DNA from: Candidatus Nyctobacter psychrophilus
GTDB lineage: Bacteria; Vulcanimicrobiota; Vulcanimicrobiia; Vulcanimicrobiales; Vulcanimicrobiaceae
Reading direction: 5' to 3'
Assembly: GCA_014305025.1 (NCBI GenBank)
Contig: JACRTY010000049.1
Coordinates: 62,001-126,000 of the forward strand
Length of the DNA stretch: 64,000 bases
The translations under genes were made by a program, and so were the position numbers. Position 1 is the first letter of the stretch. Every line of letters starts with the position of its first letter. Shown here piece by piece: positions 1-8,900 of this stretch. The notes beneath the pieces are model-generated. The model made no database searches. It was not told the DNA's origin and saw nothing but the letters and a program-made list of their open reading frames with translations.

Positions 1-987
1 CTCAAAGAACTCGAACTCGCCGTCGGTAGTGCGCAGGCGCAGCAATTGCGGCTCGAAGAGACGTTGTACGCCGACCTCGTCGAAACAGTCGCTCAATCCG
101 TCGACGCGCTGCTGGCCACGGCCGATGCCCTCGCCGAACTCGACGTGGCGTGTTCGCTTGCCCAGACGGCGGCTGAACGCGGCTACGTGCGGCCGCAGTT
201 CGGGGAGAACAGCAGCGTCGACGTCGTCGATGGCCGCCACCCGGTCATGGAAGCGGTTGCGGACACGCCGTTCGTGCCCAACGACGTGCATTTGGCGGAA
301 GAGGCCGCGCGCTTCGTGCTGTTGACCGGTCCCAACATGGGCGGGAAGTCAACCTATTTGCGTCAGACGGCGCTGCTCGTGATCCTCGCGCAGATCGGCT
401 CTTTCGTGCCCGCGCGCTCGATGACGCTGGGGGTCGTCGACCGCATCTTCACGCGCATCGGCGCAGGCGACGATCTCGCCTCGGGCCAATCGACCTTCTA
501 CGTCGAGATGTCCGAAGCGTCGAACATCCTGCGGCGTTGCACGCGGCGCAGTCTGCTGCTTATCGACGAGGTCGGCCGCGGCACCGGTACGATCGACGGT
601 CTCGCGATCGCGCAAGCGATCTGCGAGTATCTGCTCGGGCTCGACGGCCAGGCGCCGCTGACGCTCTTCGCCACGCATTTCCACGAACTGGTCGCGCTCG
701 CGGAGCGCTGGCCGCTGGTCGCCAATTTCCATGTGACGGCCGTCGAGAATACCTTGCGCGCCGGCGCCCCCGTTTTCTCGCATCGCGTCCTGCCCGGCAG
801 CACGTCCCGCTCGTTCGGCATCGAAGTGGCCAAGATGGCCGGCCTGCCGGGCGGCGTGATCGCGCGCGCCAAAGAGATCGCCGCCGCGCTCGACCAGCGC
901 CCGACGCTGGAGGGTCAAGTCCCGTTACGAACGCGGCTCGCCGCCCCAAGCGGTCGCGAGGAGATGCAGCTAGCGCTCGAGCTGTAA
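1..987 (+). CDS. mutS: DNA mismatch repair protein MutS, C-terminal part (cut by window start)
   Basis: The reading frame is open from base 1, so only about the last 328 residues are visible; the mismatch-binding N-terminal domains lie outside. The visible part is the end of the clamp/lever region followed by the MutS ABC-type ATPase domain. The Walker A P-loop GPNMGGKST is encoded around 328-354 and the Walker B segment LLLIDEVGRGT around 553-585, followed by the FATHFHEL switch region near 670. MutS recognises mismatches after replication and recruits MutL. The tail after the ATPase is short. All visible catalytic motifs are intact, so this looks functional. No mutL is seen downstream; the next DNA is a gene remnant. 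Confidence 0.97.
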   Translation, partial: LKELELAVGSAQAQQLRLEETLYADLVETVAQSVDALLATADALAELDVACSLAQTAAERGYVRPQFGENSSVDVVDGRHPVMEAVADTPFVPNDVHLAEEAARFVLLTGPNMGGKSTYLRQTALLVILAQIGSFVPARSMTLGVVDRIFTRIGAGDDLASGQSTFYVEMSEASNILRRCTRRSLLLIDEVGRGTGTIDGLAIAQAICEYLLGLDGQAPLTLFATHFHELVALAERWPLVANFHVTAVENTLRAGAPVFSHRVLPGSTSRSFGIEVAKMAGLPGGVIARAKEIAAALDQRPTLEGQVPLRTRLAAPSGREEMQLALEL

Positions 988-1122
988 ACGGACCCCGCTC
1001 TCATACGAAACATCGGCGATTCCGTGCATCCGCCCGGTGAGTTGTGGGCTGAAGTCCCTCCGATGGAGCGGCTTATAGCAGCGTTTCAACTCGCCCTCAC
1101 CTACGCGCAGATGAAAGGTACG

Positions 1123-1353
1123 ATGGAGATCAGCTCCGACTTCGCCGATCTGTTGCGAGCGTTCAACGCCGAAGAAGCACGCTACCTGGTGATCGGCGCG
1201 CTGGCAAACTTCGGGGCGCCGCTAGACCGCCTGAGCGCCGCAGACCTTACTTCGGATGACCGTCTTTATGATGGGCGTGATTCCGCTGCGGCCGGCCGCG
1301 ACAAGGATTGGATCGACGTCCGGCGTTTGGAGCGAGCACGCGACCGCACGTGA
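1123..1353 (+). pseudogene. Collapsed nucleotidyltransferase gene (MNT/AbiEii-like remnant)
   Basis: The N-terminus (MEISSDFADLLRAFNAEEAR then YLVIG) is the typical beginning of small minimal-nucleotidyltransferase family proteins. Immediately after YLVIGA the sequence jumps to what looks like a mid-protein segment (LANFGAPLDRLSAADL) and then to the usual C-terminal motif (GRDKDWIDVRRLER). The central part, including the strand with the catalytic acidic pair, is missing, as expected after one or more internal deletions. About 75 residues remain of a family usually about twice that length or more. I read it as a dead remnant; a working short protein is unlikely. An upstream in-frame start at 1024 exists but adds no recognisable sequence. 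Confidence 0.55.
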
Positions 1354-1379
1354 AGGGCGCCACAGGATTTTCGACGCTG

Positions 1380-1545
1380 ACCCGGCACGTACCGAATAGC
1401 GTTCGCGCGTCAGGAACCCGGTGAAGAGTCCGGGACGGTCGCGCCACTGTAAGCGGGGAGCCGCTTTCGGTCACTGCCGGTAACGGCGGGAAGGCCGCAA
1501 GCACGACGGCTACGATCCGCGAGTCAGGACACTGCAAGCGAACGC
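1380..1545 (+). promoter_or_regulatory. Cobalamin (adenosylcobalamin) riboswitch
   Basis: The leader of the downstream TonB receptor carries the hallmark blocks of the cobalamin riboswitch in order. There is a GGAACCCGGTGAAGAGTCCGG block near 1413-1433, the GCCACTGTAAG element near 1443-1453, a GTCACTG and GGGAAGG segment near 1470-1494, and the B12-box-like CCGCGAGTCAGGA near 1517-1529. The element ends about 40-55 bases before the start codon, fitting control of translation initiation or termination of a vitamin B12 uptake receptor. Exact ends are approximate. Confidence 0.93.
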
Positions 1546-1583
1546 GTTTTTGCACCACCTCGCGAAAGGGTCGGAAAAACATC

Positions 1584-3626
1584 GTGTTAGACGTTTGCGT
1601 CGCGCGCCGCGTTGGCGCCATGGTTTCTCTAGGTCTTACGGTAACGCTGTTCGCATGGGCGCCGAGTGAAGCACGCGTAGCAACGCCGCTGCATGCCCCC
1701 CCGTTGCCGGCGGCTCGGGCAGTGCCCCCGCCAAGTCCGTCGACGACAACGTTGCCGGAACCGTCGTCTTCGCAATCGCCGGCAGGCGTCTTGCGTCAGA
1801 TCGGCCGCGTCGTCACGAGCGACCGCCGCAACGAACCGGCCGGCGAAACGTCGCGGACGACGTTCGTGGTCGATCGTGCGCGCATCGAAGCCTATGGTGC
1901 GCGCACCGTTGCCGATGCGCTGCAAGACGTACCGGGGGTTCAACTGTACCGCAATGGCGCATTCGGTCAACAAGTAAACTACGGCATCCGGGGTTCGACG
2001 TCGGCACAGACCTTGCTCCTCGTCGACGGGCAACCGGTTGCCGATCCGACGACGGGTGGGGCATACCTCGAAAATCTCTCGACGGTCGGCGTCAACCGGA
2101 TCGAAATCGTGGAGAGCGGTGCGTCCACCCTTTACGGTACGAGCGCGATCGGCGGCGTCATCAACGTGATCACGAGCGTTCCGCGCCGCGCCTATCTGGA
2201 AGCCGCCGACGGCTCCTTTGCCGATCGCGATTTGCGCGTCGCCGCCGGCAACGGCCGCATCGGGGCGTCGTTTGAGCGCCATGTCGCGACCGATGCCTAC
2301 GGTTACCCGGGATTCACCTATGGCCGCGGCACGTGCGTTTTTGTTCAGCCCTGCGCCTTTGCGGGGGGCAGCCGGGTCAACGGCTACGGCGATCAAAGCG
2401 CAGGCCGCGTTTCGCTCGACGTTCCGGTCGGCGGAGGTTTTGTGGTCCGCGCGCACGCCGACGACGCTGCTTTATCGATCGGCGTTCCGGGACAGCTAAC
2501 GTTCCTCACTCCGCAGACGACGCAGAGGTTCTCGAACGCGACCGGCCTTTTTGAAGTCGAACGCAGGACACGCGCGTCTTCGCTGACACTCGACGTCTCG
2601 GGCGTCAATGGCCGCTTCACCTTCGGCGATCCATCGTTCGGCGAATACGACACCTTTTTTGGTCGAGCGCAACTCTCGCTCAAGGAAGCCGCAACGTTCG
2701 GCCGCGACGACCTGGTCGCCGGCATTGATCTCGGTCGCCAAAGCGGCGTGTTCACGGCGCCGTCATCGACGTCTTCGGGAAGTGGCTCGACGCCGGCGAC
2801 GATTACACCGCCGTCCGCGACGGGCGCGAGTGAGTCGCAAGTGGCTGCCTACGTGCAGTTCGGAACGGCGCCGTTTGCCGGAGCGCGTATCACGGCGGGA
2901 TTGCGCGGCGAAAACGATGCGCCGCACGGAACGGTGTTCGCACCGTCGCTCGGCGGCGTGATGCACGCCGGCGCACTGCGTTTTGCCGGTAACGTCGGCG
3001 AGTCGTTTCGCGTGCCGACGATTCAAGATTTGTACTACCCCGTAGACTCGAACCCGGGTTTACAGCCTGAAAAGGCCGCGGTCGCCGACGCGACGGTGGA
3101 TTACGAAGGGCGTAGTGGCACGCTTTCGGTCGGTTGGTTCGCGCGCGGCGGCTCAAACTTCATCGTCGTCGATCCGCTGACGTTCATACCGTATAATGCG
3201 CAGCGGGCTCAAACCGCCGGCATCGCCGTGACCGCACAATCAAAACCGTTCGCTGGCGTCATCGCCGACCTTAGTTTTACGGACCTCTATAAAGCGCTGA
3301 ACCTGTCGACCGGCGCGCGGCTTCCGCAGAATCCCGTTGGCCAGGCGACGCTTGGCCTCATGCGTCCCTTCGGACGTGACCGTTACTCCTATGGTCTGCG
3401 CTGGCGCATCGTCGGCTCGGACGGCAACGACGCGACCTACGTGCCCCGACCGCTAACGGCCACGTACGATGCCTACGACTCATTCGACGCTTTCGTGCGC
3501 TACAAGCTCGCACCGCAGACCGTGCTGACCGTGCGCGGTTTCAACCTCGGTGACGAGCACGCGGCCCCTATCTTCGGCTACCCGCTGCCGGGGCGTCGCC
3601 TCTTTGTCGAACTTTCCACGCGCTGA
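1584..3626 (+). CDS. TonB-dependent outer-membrane receptor, BtuB-like (probable corrinoid uptake)
   Basis: A 680-residue TonB-dependent receptor. An N-terminal signal sequence is followed by a Pro/Ser-rich stretch, then a plug domain at roughly residues 80-215 (VADALQDVPGVQLYRN, the GIRG motif, LLLVDGQPV, and the IEIVESGASTLYG...IGGVINVIT segment), and a beta-barrel to the C-terminus. It ends in alternating hydrophobic residues with a terminal arginine (LFVELSTR) rather than the classic terminal Phe. The GTG at 1584 gives an N-region with arginines; an in-frame ATG at 1620 is an alternative. The cobalamin riboswitch directly upstream strongly suggests that the substrate is cobalamin or a related corrinoid. 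No BtuCDF transporter lies beside it; a Ni/Co permease is found at 32500. Confidence 0.9.
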   Translation: MLDVCVARRVGAMVSLGLTVTLFAWAPSEARVATPLHAPPLPAARAVPPPSPSTTTLPEPSSSQSPAGVLRQIGRVVTSDRRNEPAGETSRTTFVVDRARIEAYGARTVADALQDVPGVQLYRNGAFGQQVNYGIRGSTSAQTLLLVDGQPVADPTTGGAYLENLSTVGVNRIEIVESGASTLYGTSAIGGVINVITSVPRRAYLEAADGSFADRDLRVAAGNGRIGASFERHVATDAYGYPGFTYGRGTCVFVQPCAFAGGSRVNGYGDQSAGRVSLDVPVGGGFVVRAHADDAALSIGVPGQLTFLTPQTTQRFSNATGLFEVERRTRASSLTLDVSGVNGRFTFGDPSFGEYDTFFGRAQLSLKEAATFGRDDLVAGIDLGRQSGVFTAPSSTSSGSGSTPATITPPSATGASESQVAAYVQFGTAPFAGARITAGLRGENDAPHGTVFAPSLGGVMHAGALRFAGNVGESFRVPTIQDLYYPVDSNPGLQPEKAAVADATVDYEGRSGTLSVGWFARGGSNFIVVDPLTFIPYNAQRAQTAGIAVTAQSKPFAGVIADLSFTDLYKALNLSTGARLPQNPVGQATLGLMRPFGRDRYSYGLRWRIVGSDGNDATYVPRPLTATYDAYDSFDAFVRYKLAPQTVLTVRGFNLGDEHAAPIFGYPLPGRRLFVELSTR

Positions 3627-4246
3627 ATGTCCCACGTCACGCTCGGCAGCTGCAAGTTTCGGAACGTACGATCTATCGCGATGTCGACGAACTTACGTTG
3701 TGCGGCGTCCCGATCGAAGGCGAAGCGGGCCGGGGCTGCCGGCTTCCAAAGGCATTCGAGATTCCGCCACTGATGTTCGAACGGCATGAGATCGAGGCGT
3801 TGGTCGTCGGCGTGCGTCTCGTGGAAGCGTGGTGCGGTCCGGATCTCGCAGCTTCGGCGCGCTCGGCGCTCGACCGCATACGGGGTGCCGTTCCCGAAGC
3901 GCTTGTCGATCGCATCGATGATGCCCGCGTGTATGCGCCGCGCTTCGCTGGACGTACCCCGCAGCATTTTGAGATGACTCGGCACGCGATCGATCAACGC
4001 CGGCGTCGCGAACTGCGCTACCGTGGCGAGGACGGGACGCTCAGCGAGCGTGTGATCCGTCCTCTCGGACTCTATTTTTGGGGCAAGGTCTGGACGGTCG
4101 CCGCGTGGTGCGAAATGCGTAACGACTTCCGCAGCTTTCGGCTCGACCGGATCGGCGCGCCAACCTTGCGTGAGCCGTTCGACGACGAACCCGATAAATC
4201 GCTGGACGCATTCCTGATGGGGGTTCGCGGTGAATCCAATCCGTAA
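3623..4246 (+). pseudogene. WYL-domain (YafY-type) transcriptional regulator, N-terminally truncated
   Basis: The body is a clear YafY-type regulator: the recognition part of a helix-turn-helix (VSERTIYRDVDEL), the typical GVPIEGEAGRG link, then a WYL ligand-sensing domain (PLGLYFWGKVWTVAAWCE, FRLDRIG). The first 20-25 residues of the usual DNA-binding domain are absent and the second helix seems shortened (ARQLQVSERT). No ATG, GTG or TTG lies upstream in frame until TTG 3698, which would remove the helix-turn-helix. A CTG at 3623 overlaps the TGA of the receptor gene. Either it starts at that CTG or the gene is decaying; its neighbours on both sides are also broken. It overlaps the next gene by 17 bases, an inherited operon arrangement. 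Confidence 0.6.
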
Positions 4247-5055
4247 TACGTTTACGATTGTTCCGGACGGGCCGTTTTCACTTTCCGCCGCCGCCAATTT
4301 CGGCTTCGGCCCGCAGATGGCGCGTCCCAAACCGCATGCCGGCGTGCATCTGCGCCAAGACAGCGCCGGCAATGTGCATGGTGAGGTCCTCGGCGGTGCT
4401 GATCCCGCGCGTGTGAAGGCGCAGGTCGCCAGAGTCTTGTCGCTCGATCGGCCGGGCTCGGCATGGGTGCAGATCGGCAAAGGCGACCGCATTATCGCAG
4501 CACTCCAGAAAGACTTTCCAGGCCTGCGGCCGGTACTGTTCTATTCGCCCTACGAGGCTGCCGCGTGGAGCGTCTTGAGCCAGCGCCGACATCGTGCCCA
4601 AGCGGCGCTCCTGAGAAAACGGCTTTCGGCGGCGCACGGCGCGGTTTTCGCGTTGCCTGACGGGCCGCTCGAAGCGTTTCCCTTACCGCAAGCACTCTTG
4701 CGAGTCAAGGCGTTTGAGGGCATCGAACCAGAACGCATGGAGCGTTTGCATAGCATCGCGCGCGCGGCGCTGGACGGCAGACTCGACCCGGGACGTCTGC
4801 TTGCAATGAAGCCTGAGGCGGCCGGCCTCATTCTGCTGCGCTCGACCGGTGCGACGGACATTTTGACGCTGCACGAACCACACATGCCCGAGTACATGGC
4901 GCACTTCTACCATCTCGAGAAGCGCGCCGGCATTGAGGATGAGATCTTGCGTATTTGCGTATTGCAGAAGCCTGGCGGCCATTTAGAACCTGGCCATGGT
5001 CCTTATCCGTGTCGCCGGTGATCGAGCGGGTTTATCGTTCGGGAGGCCCCGCTAA
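4230..5055 (+). pseudogene. AlkA-type DNA-3-methyladenine glycosylase, degenerate
   Basis: Starting at GTG 4230, the sequence resembles HhH-GPD glycosylases that excise alkylated bases (FYSPYEAAAWSVLSQRRHR is the typical start of the catalytic domain). Three defects are visible. The helix-hairpin-helix loop expected between LLAMKPEAA and GLILLRSTGATD is missing, so the DNA-binding hairpin is deleted. Near 4950 the frame shifts: the family motif AEAWRPFRTW appears in another frame. A second shift follows, after which VLIRVAGDRAGLSFGRPR reads to a stop at 5053-5055. The uninterrupted frame instead ends at 5021 with an unrelated tail. I conclude this is a pseudogene. It follows the WYL gene, a common operon partner for such glycosylases. 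Confidence 0.7.
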
Positions 5056-5090
5056 CGCCTTAGAGCTTTGAGCGTCGGCCGTTTATGGGA

Positions 5091-5697
5091 CTAAACCGCT
5101 CGCCCATCGCGGGATGGGAGGGCGAATTCCCGGGGCCGTGTCGTGTTGTCGATGAGGTGAACGCGGTCGCTCAGTTCGATCGCTCGCGGCAGATTGGCGA
5201 GGCTCCGAATGTACCTTCGGTGGACGTCTTCCTCCGGTATGTCGTGCCCCGTCTCCTCGACGCGTTTCGCGATGCGAGCCAAATTGATCGCCGGATCGTC
5301 GGTTCCGCCGGATCGTCAGTTCCAATGTAGACGAGAATAGGAACGTAACCCCTTGCGGTGGGCCGCGGCCATCAGACGCTCGTTGTTATGGCCCGCCAGC
5401 GTGGTCTCGAACGCGAAGCTGAGCCCGTTGCGCCAGGAAGGCGTCGGCGCGCCGTACCAGCTCGCGACCGGCCGCAAGGCTGGCGGTTTGAGGACGCTCG
5501 GGCACAATCTCACGGGCAATGGCGTCGGCGTTGAGGTAAGGCGCATTCGGTGAAAGCTCGGCGACGGCTGACGTCCGGAACGCTGTAGTTTTTCCGGAAC
5601 CGTTCGGGCCGGCGTAGACGGCCAACACCGGGCGCACGCTCAGTCTGCGTCCTCGCGCGGCGATCCGGCTATGATCGGGCGATATTTTCGCGAGCAC
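5091..5697 (-). pseudogene. Zeta-toxin/UDP-GlcNAc-kinase-like P-loop kinase, frameshifted
   Basis: Read on the minus strand, three pieces in successive frames make one zeta-toxin-like protein. The first has the P-loop AGPNGSGKTT and YLNADAIAREI. The second has LSFAFETTLAGH. The third has ARIAKRVEETGHDIPEE and RRYIRSLANLPRAIELSDRV. The first frame change is near 5425-5445. The second coincides with a 17-bp tandem duplication around 5298-5332 (two copies of a GGAAC.GACGATCCGGC unit), which alone would break the frame. The family phosphorylates UDP-N-acetylglucosamine or similar and is often a toxin. Here it is inactive, and no intact antitoxin is recognisable beside it. Confidence 0.75.
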
Positions 5698-5804
5698 CAG
5701 GTTCGCGGGGACTCGGCCGTAGTGAGCGTATCAGGATTACAGCCGAGGGCTTAACGGAACGCATGTTGGAGCGAGTTCATGGGAAGCGTAGTGTCGCAGG
5801 CAGC

Positions 5805-5870
5805 GCGGCCCCGGTTTTAGGCCATCGCGTGGCGGGCCGCCGCCTGTTGGTGGAACTTTCGACGCGCTAA
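5805..5870 (+). pseudogene. 3' scar of a second TonB receptor gene
   Basis: The last 21 codons before the TAA at 5868 read AAPVLGHRVAGRRLLVELSTR. This matches the end of the receptor encoded at 1584-3626 (AAPIFGYPLPGRRLFVELSTR) closely in sequence and in reading frame to the stop. Nothing receptor-like is recognisable upstream in that frame. It looks like the tail of a lost or rearranged paralogue, placed at the far side of the decay zone. Confidence 0.6.
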
Positions 5871-5920
5871 CCTGCGTTTCGGGCGCCGGATGACACGCTT
5901 AGAATCCGGTGAACGAATGG

Positions 5921-5974
5921 CGTTCCCAGGGCCTTCCCGGCATGGAAGGTCCCGTTTCCCAGGACCTTCCATGC
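5921..5974 (+). repeat. Two direct copies of a CCAGGnCCTTCC repeat forming a hairpin
   Basis: Copies lie at 5921-5938 (CGTTCCCAGGGCCTTCC) and 5953-5970 (CGTTTCCCAGGACCTTCC), with a third relative at 27762-27778. The second copy also forms a perfect 13-bp inverted repeat with 5940-5952, with a 9-base loop. It sits only 13 bases before the start codon of the next receptor gene, so it could act as an operator, a translation-controlling hairpin or a dispersed palindromic repeat. Confidence 0.5.
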
Positions 5975-5987
5975 TGGGGCTGTCAGA

Positions 5988-8900
5988 ATGCGCTCCGGCA
6001 TGAGAGGGTTGCTGCGCATCTGCGCGTCTACGTTGGTCCTCGCGCTGACGTTCGGCGCGGCGGGTGGTATGGCACGCGCGCAAAGCGATACCGGCGAGAT
6101 CGTTATTTCGGTCATCGACGCCGCCAGCGGCAAGCCGATCGGGAACGCGCGGACGATTCTGGTCGGGCCGCAGACGGCAAGCTCGTTGACGACCGCCGCG
6201 GGCAAGATCGACTACACCGACGTTCCGACCGGCATTTATCGCGTTCGCGTCATGCGCTCGGGGTATCAATCCGGCGTATCGAACGAGTTCGACGTGCTCA
6301 ATGGCCGTGCGGTCAATGTGCGCGTCTCGCTTTCGAGCGCAACCGGGGGCCTACGTATCATCGGCACCGTAACCGCGCGGTCGACGGTGACCGTGAGCGC
6401 CGGCGACCTCGGCGAAAACAGCCCCGTGCGCCGCATTTCCAATTCGTTGACCGATGCGCTCGATCAGATCGCCGGCGTGACGGTCTCCCAAGACCAAACC
6501 GATCCCAACAGCGCGGTCACGATCTCGCTGGCCAATCACGATGAGTCGCAGACCGCGATCTCGCTCGATGGTATTCCGCTGGCTGCACCGGGCTCGACGG
6601 CGAACCTCGGCGCGATCGGCACCGATCTGTTCGCGGGCTCGAGCGTCACCCGTTCGCCGCTCGCCGGCGCCCTTGGCGGAGGCGTCAACTTCCGCACCTT
6701 GCAGCCGACGCAGGCGCTCCAGGTGCGAGCCTCCGGAACCACGGGGACGTTCGATCGTTCAAACTACTCGCTGGCGGCAACCGGCAGCATCGGCTCGCTC
6801 GGCCTCGCGTTGCAGCACACGTGGCGCGGCGCCAACAGCCCGCTGACGTTCCAGGATTACCAGGACCAGAGCGGACTGACCTATCCGCACGAAGGCGAGT
6901 CGTCCAGCCTCGGCGATTTCGTCAAGTTTCGCTACCGGCTCGGCGACGAGCGCACGACGATCAGCGGCACCGCGCTGAGCAACAACCGCGATGCCCATGC
7001 CATCTGCGCGCGCGATGTGACGCTCTTGCCGTGCGGCATCGGCCCCGGAAATCAGAATTTCGGACGGTTCGGGTTTGCCTATGCGACGGTACAGTCGCTG
7101 GTCGGCACCGTCACGACCAACTTTTCCGCGTACGAAAGTTCAAGCCGCCAGACGACCGACGACGGCAACCGGTACGTGTTGCAGGCGCCGGGCGACCTGC
7201 CGTCGTTCGGGCCGCCGGGTCTTCCTACCGACGCCTGCGGCGCGACGGCGACCGACTACGGCGAATGCCTCGATCCGTCGCTGGCCACGAATTCAACGTT
7301 GACGCGTGGCGTGGCCTATAACGCTTCGATCGCGCAAGGCCGCCATACGATTGCGCTGGGCGGCAACACGTACGGCTCGCTCGACGACTCGCAGCCGATT
7401 GCCGGCTCGCGCTTCGAAGTCCCGTATCGCAATGCGATTTCGTCGACGAGTTACACGCTGTCGGATACCATCAAGTCGAACGATCGCCTGACGTTGCAGC
7501 CGCACGTGTCGCTGGTCAACACGACGACGCTCGGCACCAGCGCCTTAGCCGGGTTCGGCGCGACGTGGCAGCCGCAGGCGGCCGACTCGTTCAGCGCATC
7601 GATCAACGTCGGCAGCTCGCAGCCCAACGTCAACTTGAACCGCTCGTACAGCGATCCCGTGGGCGCGCGCTTCGACTGTCAAGCCGGAACCGCCGTCGTC
7701 AGCGGACCCGGCGACGAGAACGGCGGCAAGCAGTCGGCAGTCAGTCTCGACACCTCTTGGACGCACAATTTCCGGTCCGGGGGCTCGGTGACGGCCGACG
7801 TATTCTCGCAAGTGCAGACGGGGCAGATCATCAGCGCGCTGATCGGAGAACCGGCGACGTATTATCCGACGGGCTATCTGACCGATCTGTTGGGAGCCTA
7901 TCGCGCGCCGAGCGTCTGCGGTGCAAATGCCGCACCCCCCGCCGTCTTCGCCCAGGAGAACGTCGGTGGGACGCGGCGGCTGTACCAAGGCGTTAACCTC
8001 AGCGGGCGGATTCCGCTCGGCCGCTTCTTCGTTTTACTCCCGAACTATTCGCTCAACCAGGCCGAACTGACGGCCGCGAGCGGACGGCTCGAAGACGGGC
8101 CCTCGACGACGCTCGTCGGCGCGCAGCTTCCGAACCGGCCGCTGCATCGCGCCGGACTCACGCTCGACGGTTATCTGCCGCGCAGCGGAATCGAAGTGCT
8201 CGCGAACGCGCGCTACACCGGCGCCAACAATCAGCAGAATCTCGGCCCGTACGTGCAAGTCTCGGCCGGCCTCTCACACCAGTTCGGCCCCGGGCAAGTG
8301 ACGCTGTTCGAAAACAACGTGTTCAACACGTACGGCGGCGAGTTTGCGACCGATGCCGACGTGTTGCCCTTACCGCTTTCGAACGGAACCCTGTTCCGCA
8401 CCGCCGCAACGCCGCTGCTTCCGCGTACGATCAACCTCTCGTACACGCTCAACATCGGCGGCCCGCGGCCGGGTCCGGCGATTGCGGCGGTTTCCAACAT
8501 TGCGCGCAGCCCTCAAACGCAACCGAGCGCTCCCGGAACCAGCGGCGGAGGCGGAGGGGGCAGCCGCTTCGTTCCGGTGCCGCCGCCGCCGGGAACGGAT
8601 CCGCTCTCGCTTGCGACGACGCGTCCATCGTGTGATGCAAACGCGCAGAGCGATGGAAAGCCGCTGTTTGGTGCGCTGCGCGCGTACATCGCCGCGTACG
8701 AAGCAAGAACGGCGCTGCCGAGCGTCCCCAACCTGCAAGTCCTCCCGCATACGACGAGCGCCGAAAGTTCGGTCCCGTACTATCTGGAGCTGCGTCCGAA
8801 CTTCCGCCGGCCCGGTGCCGCCGGAGGCTCGGCATCTTCCAGCGGCCCGAGTTTCGGCGGTTTCGGAAACCGGCGCGGCGAGGGCCCGCCCCCCACGGGC

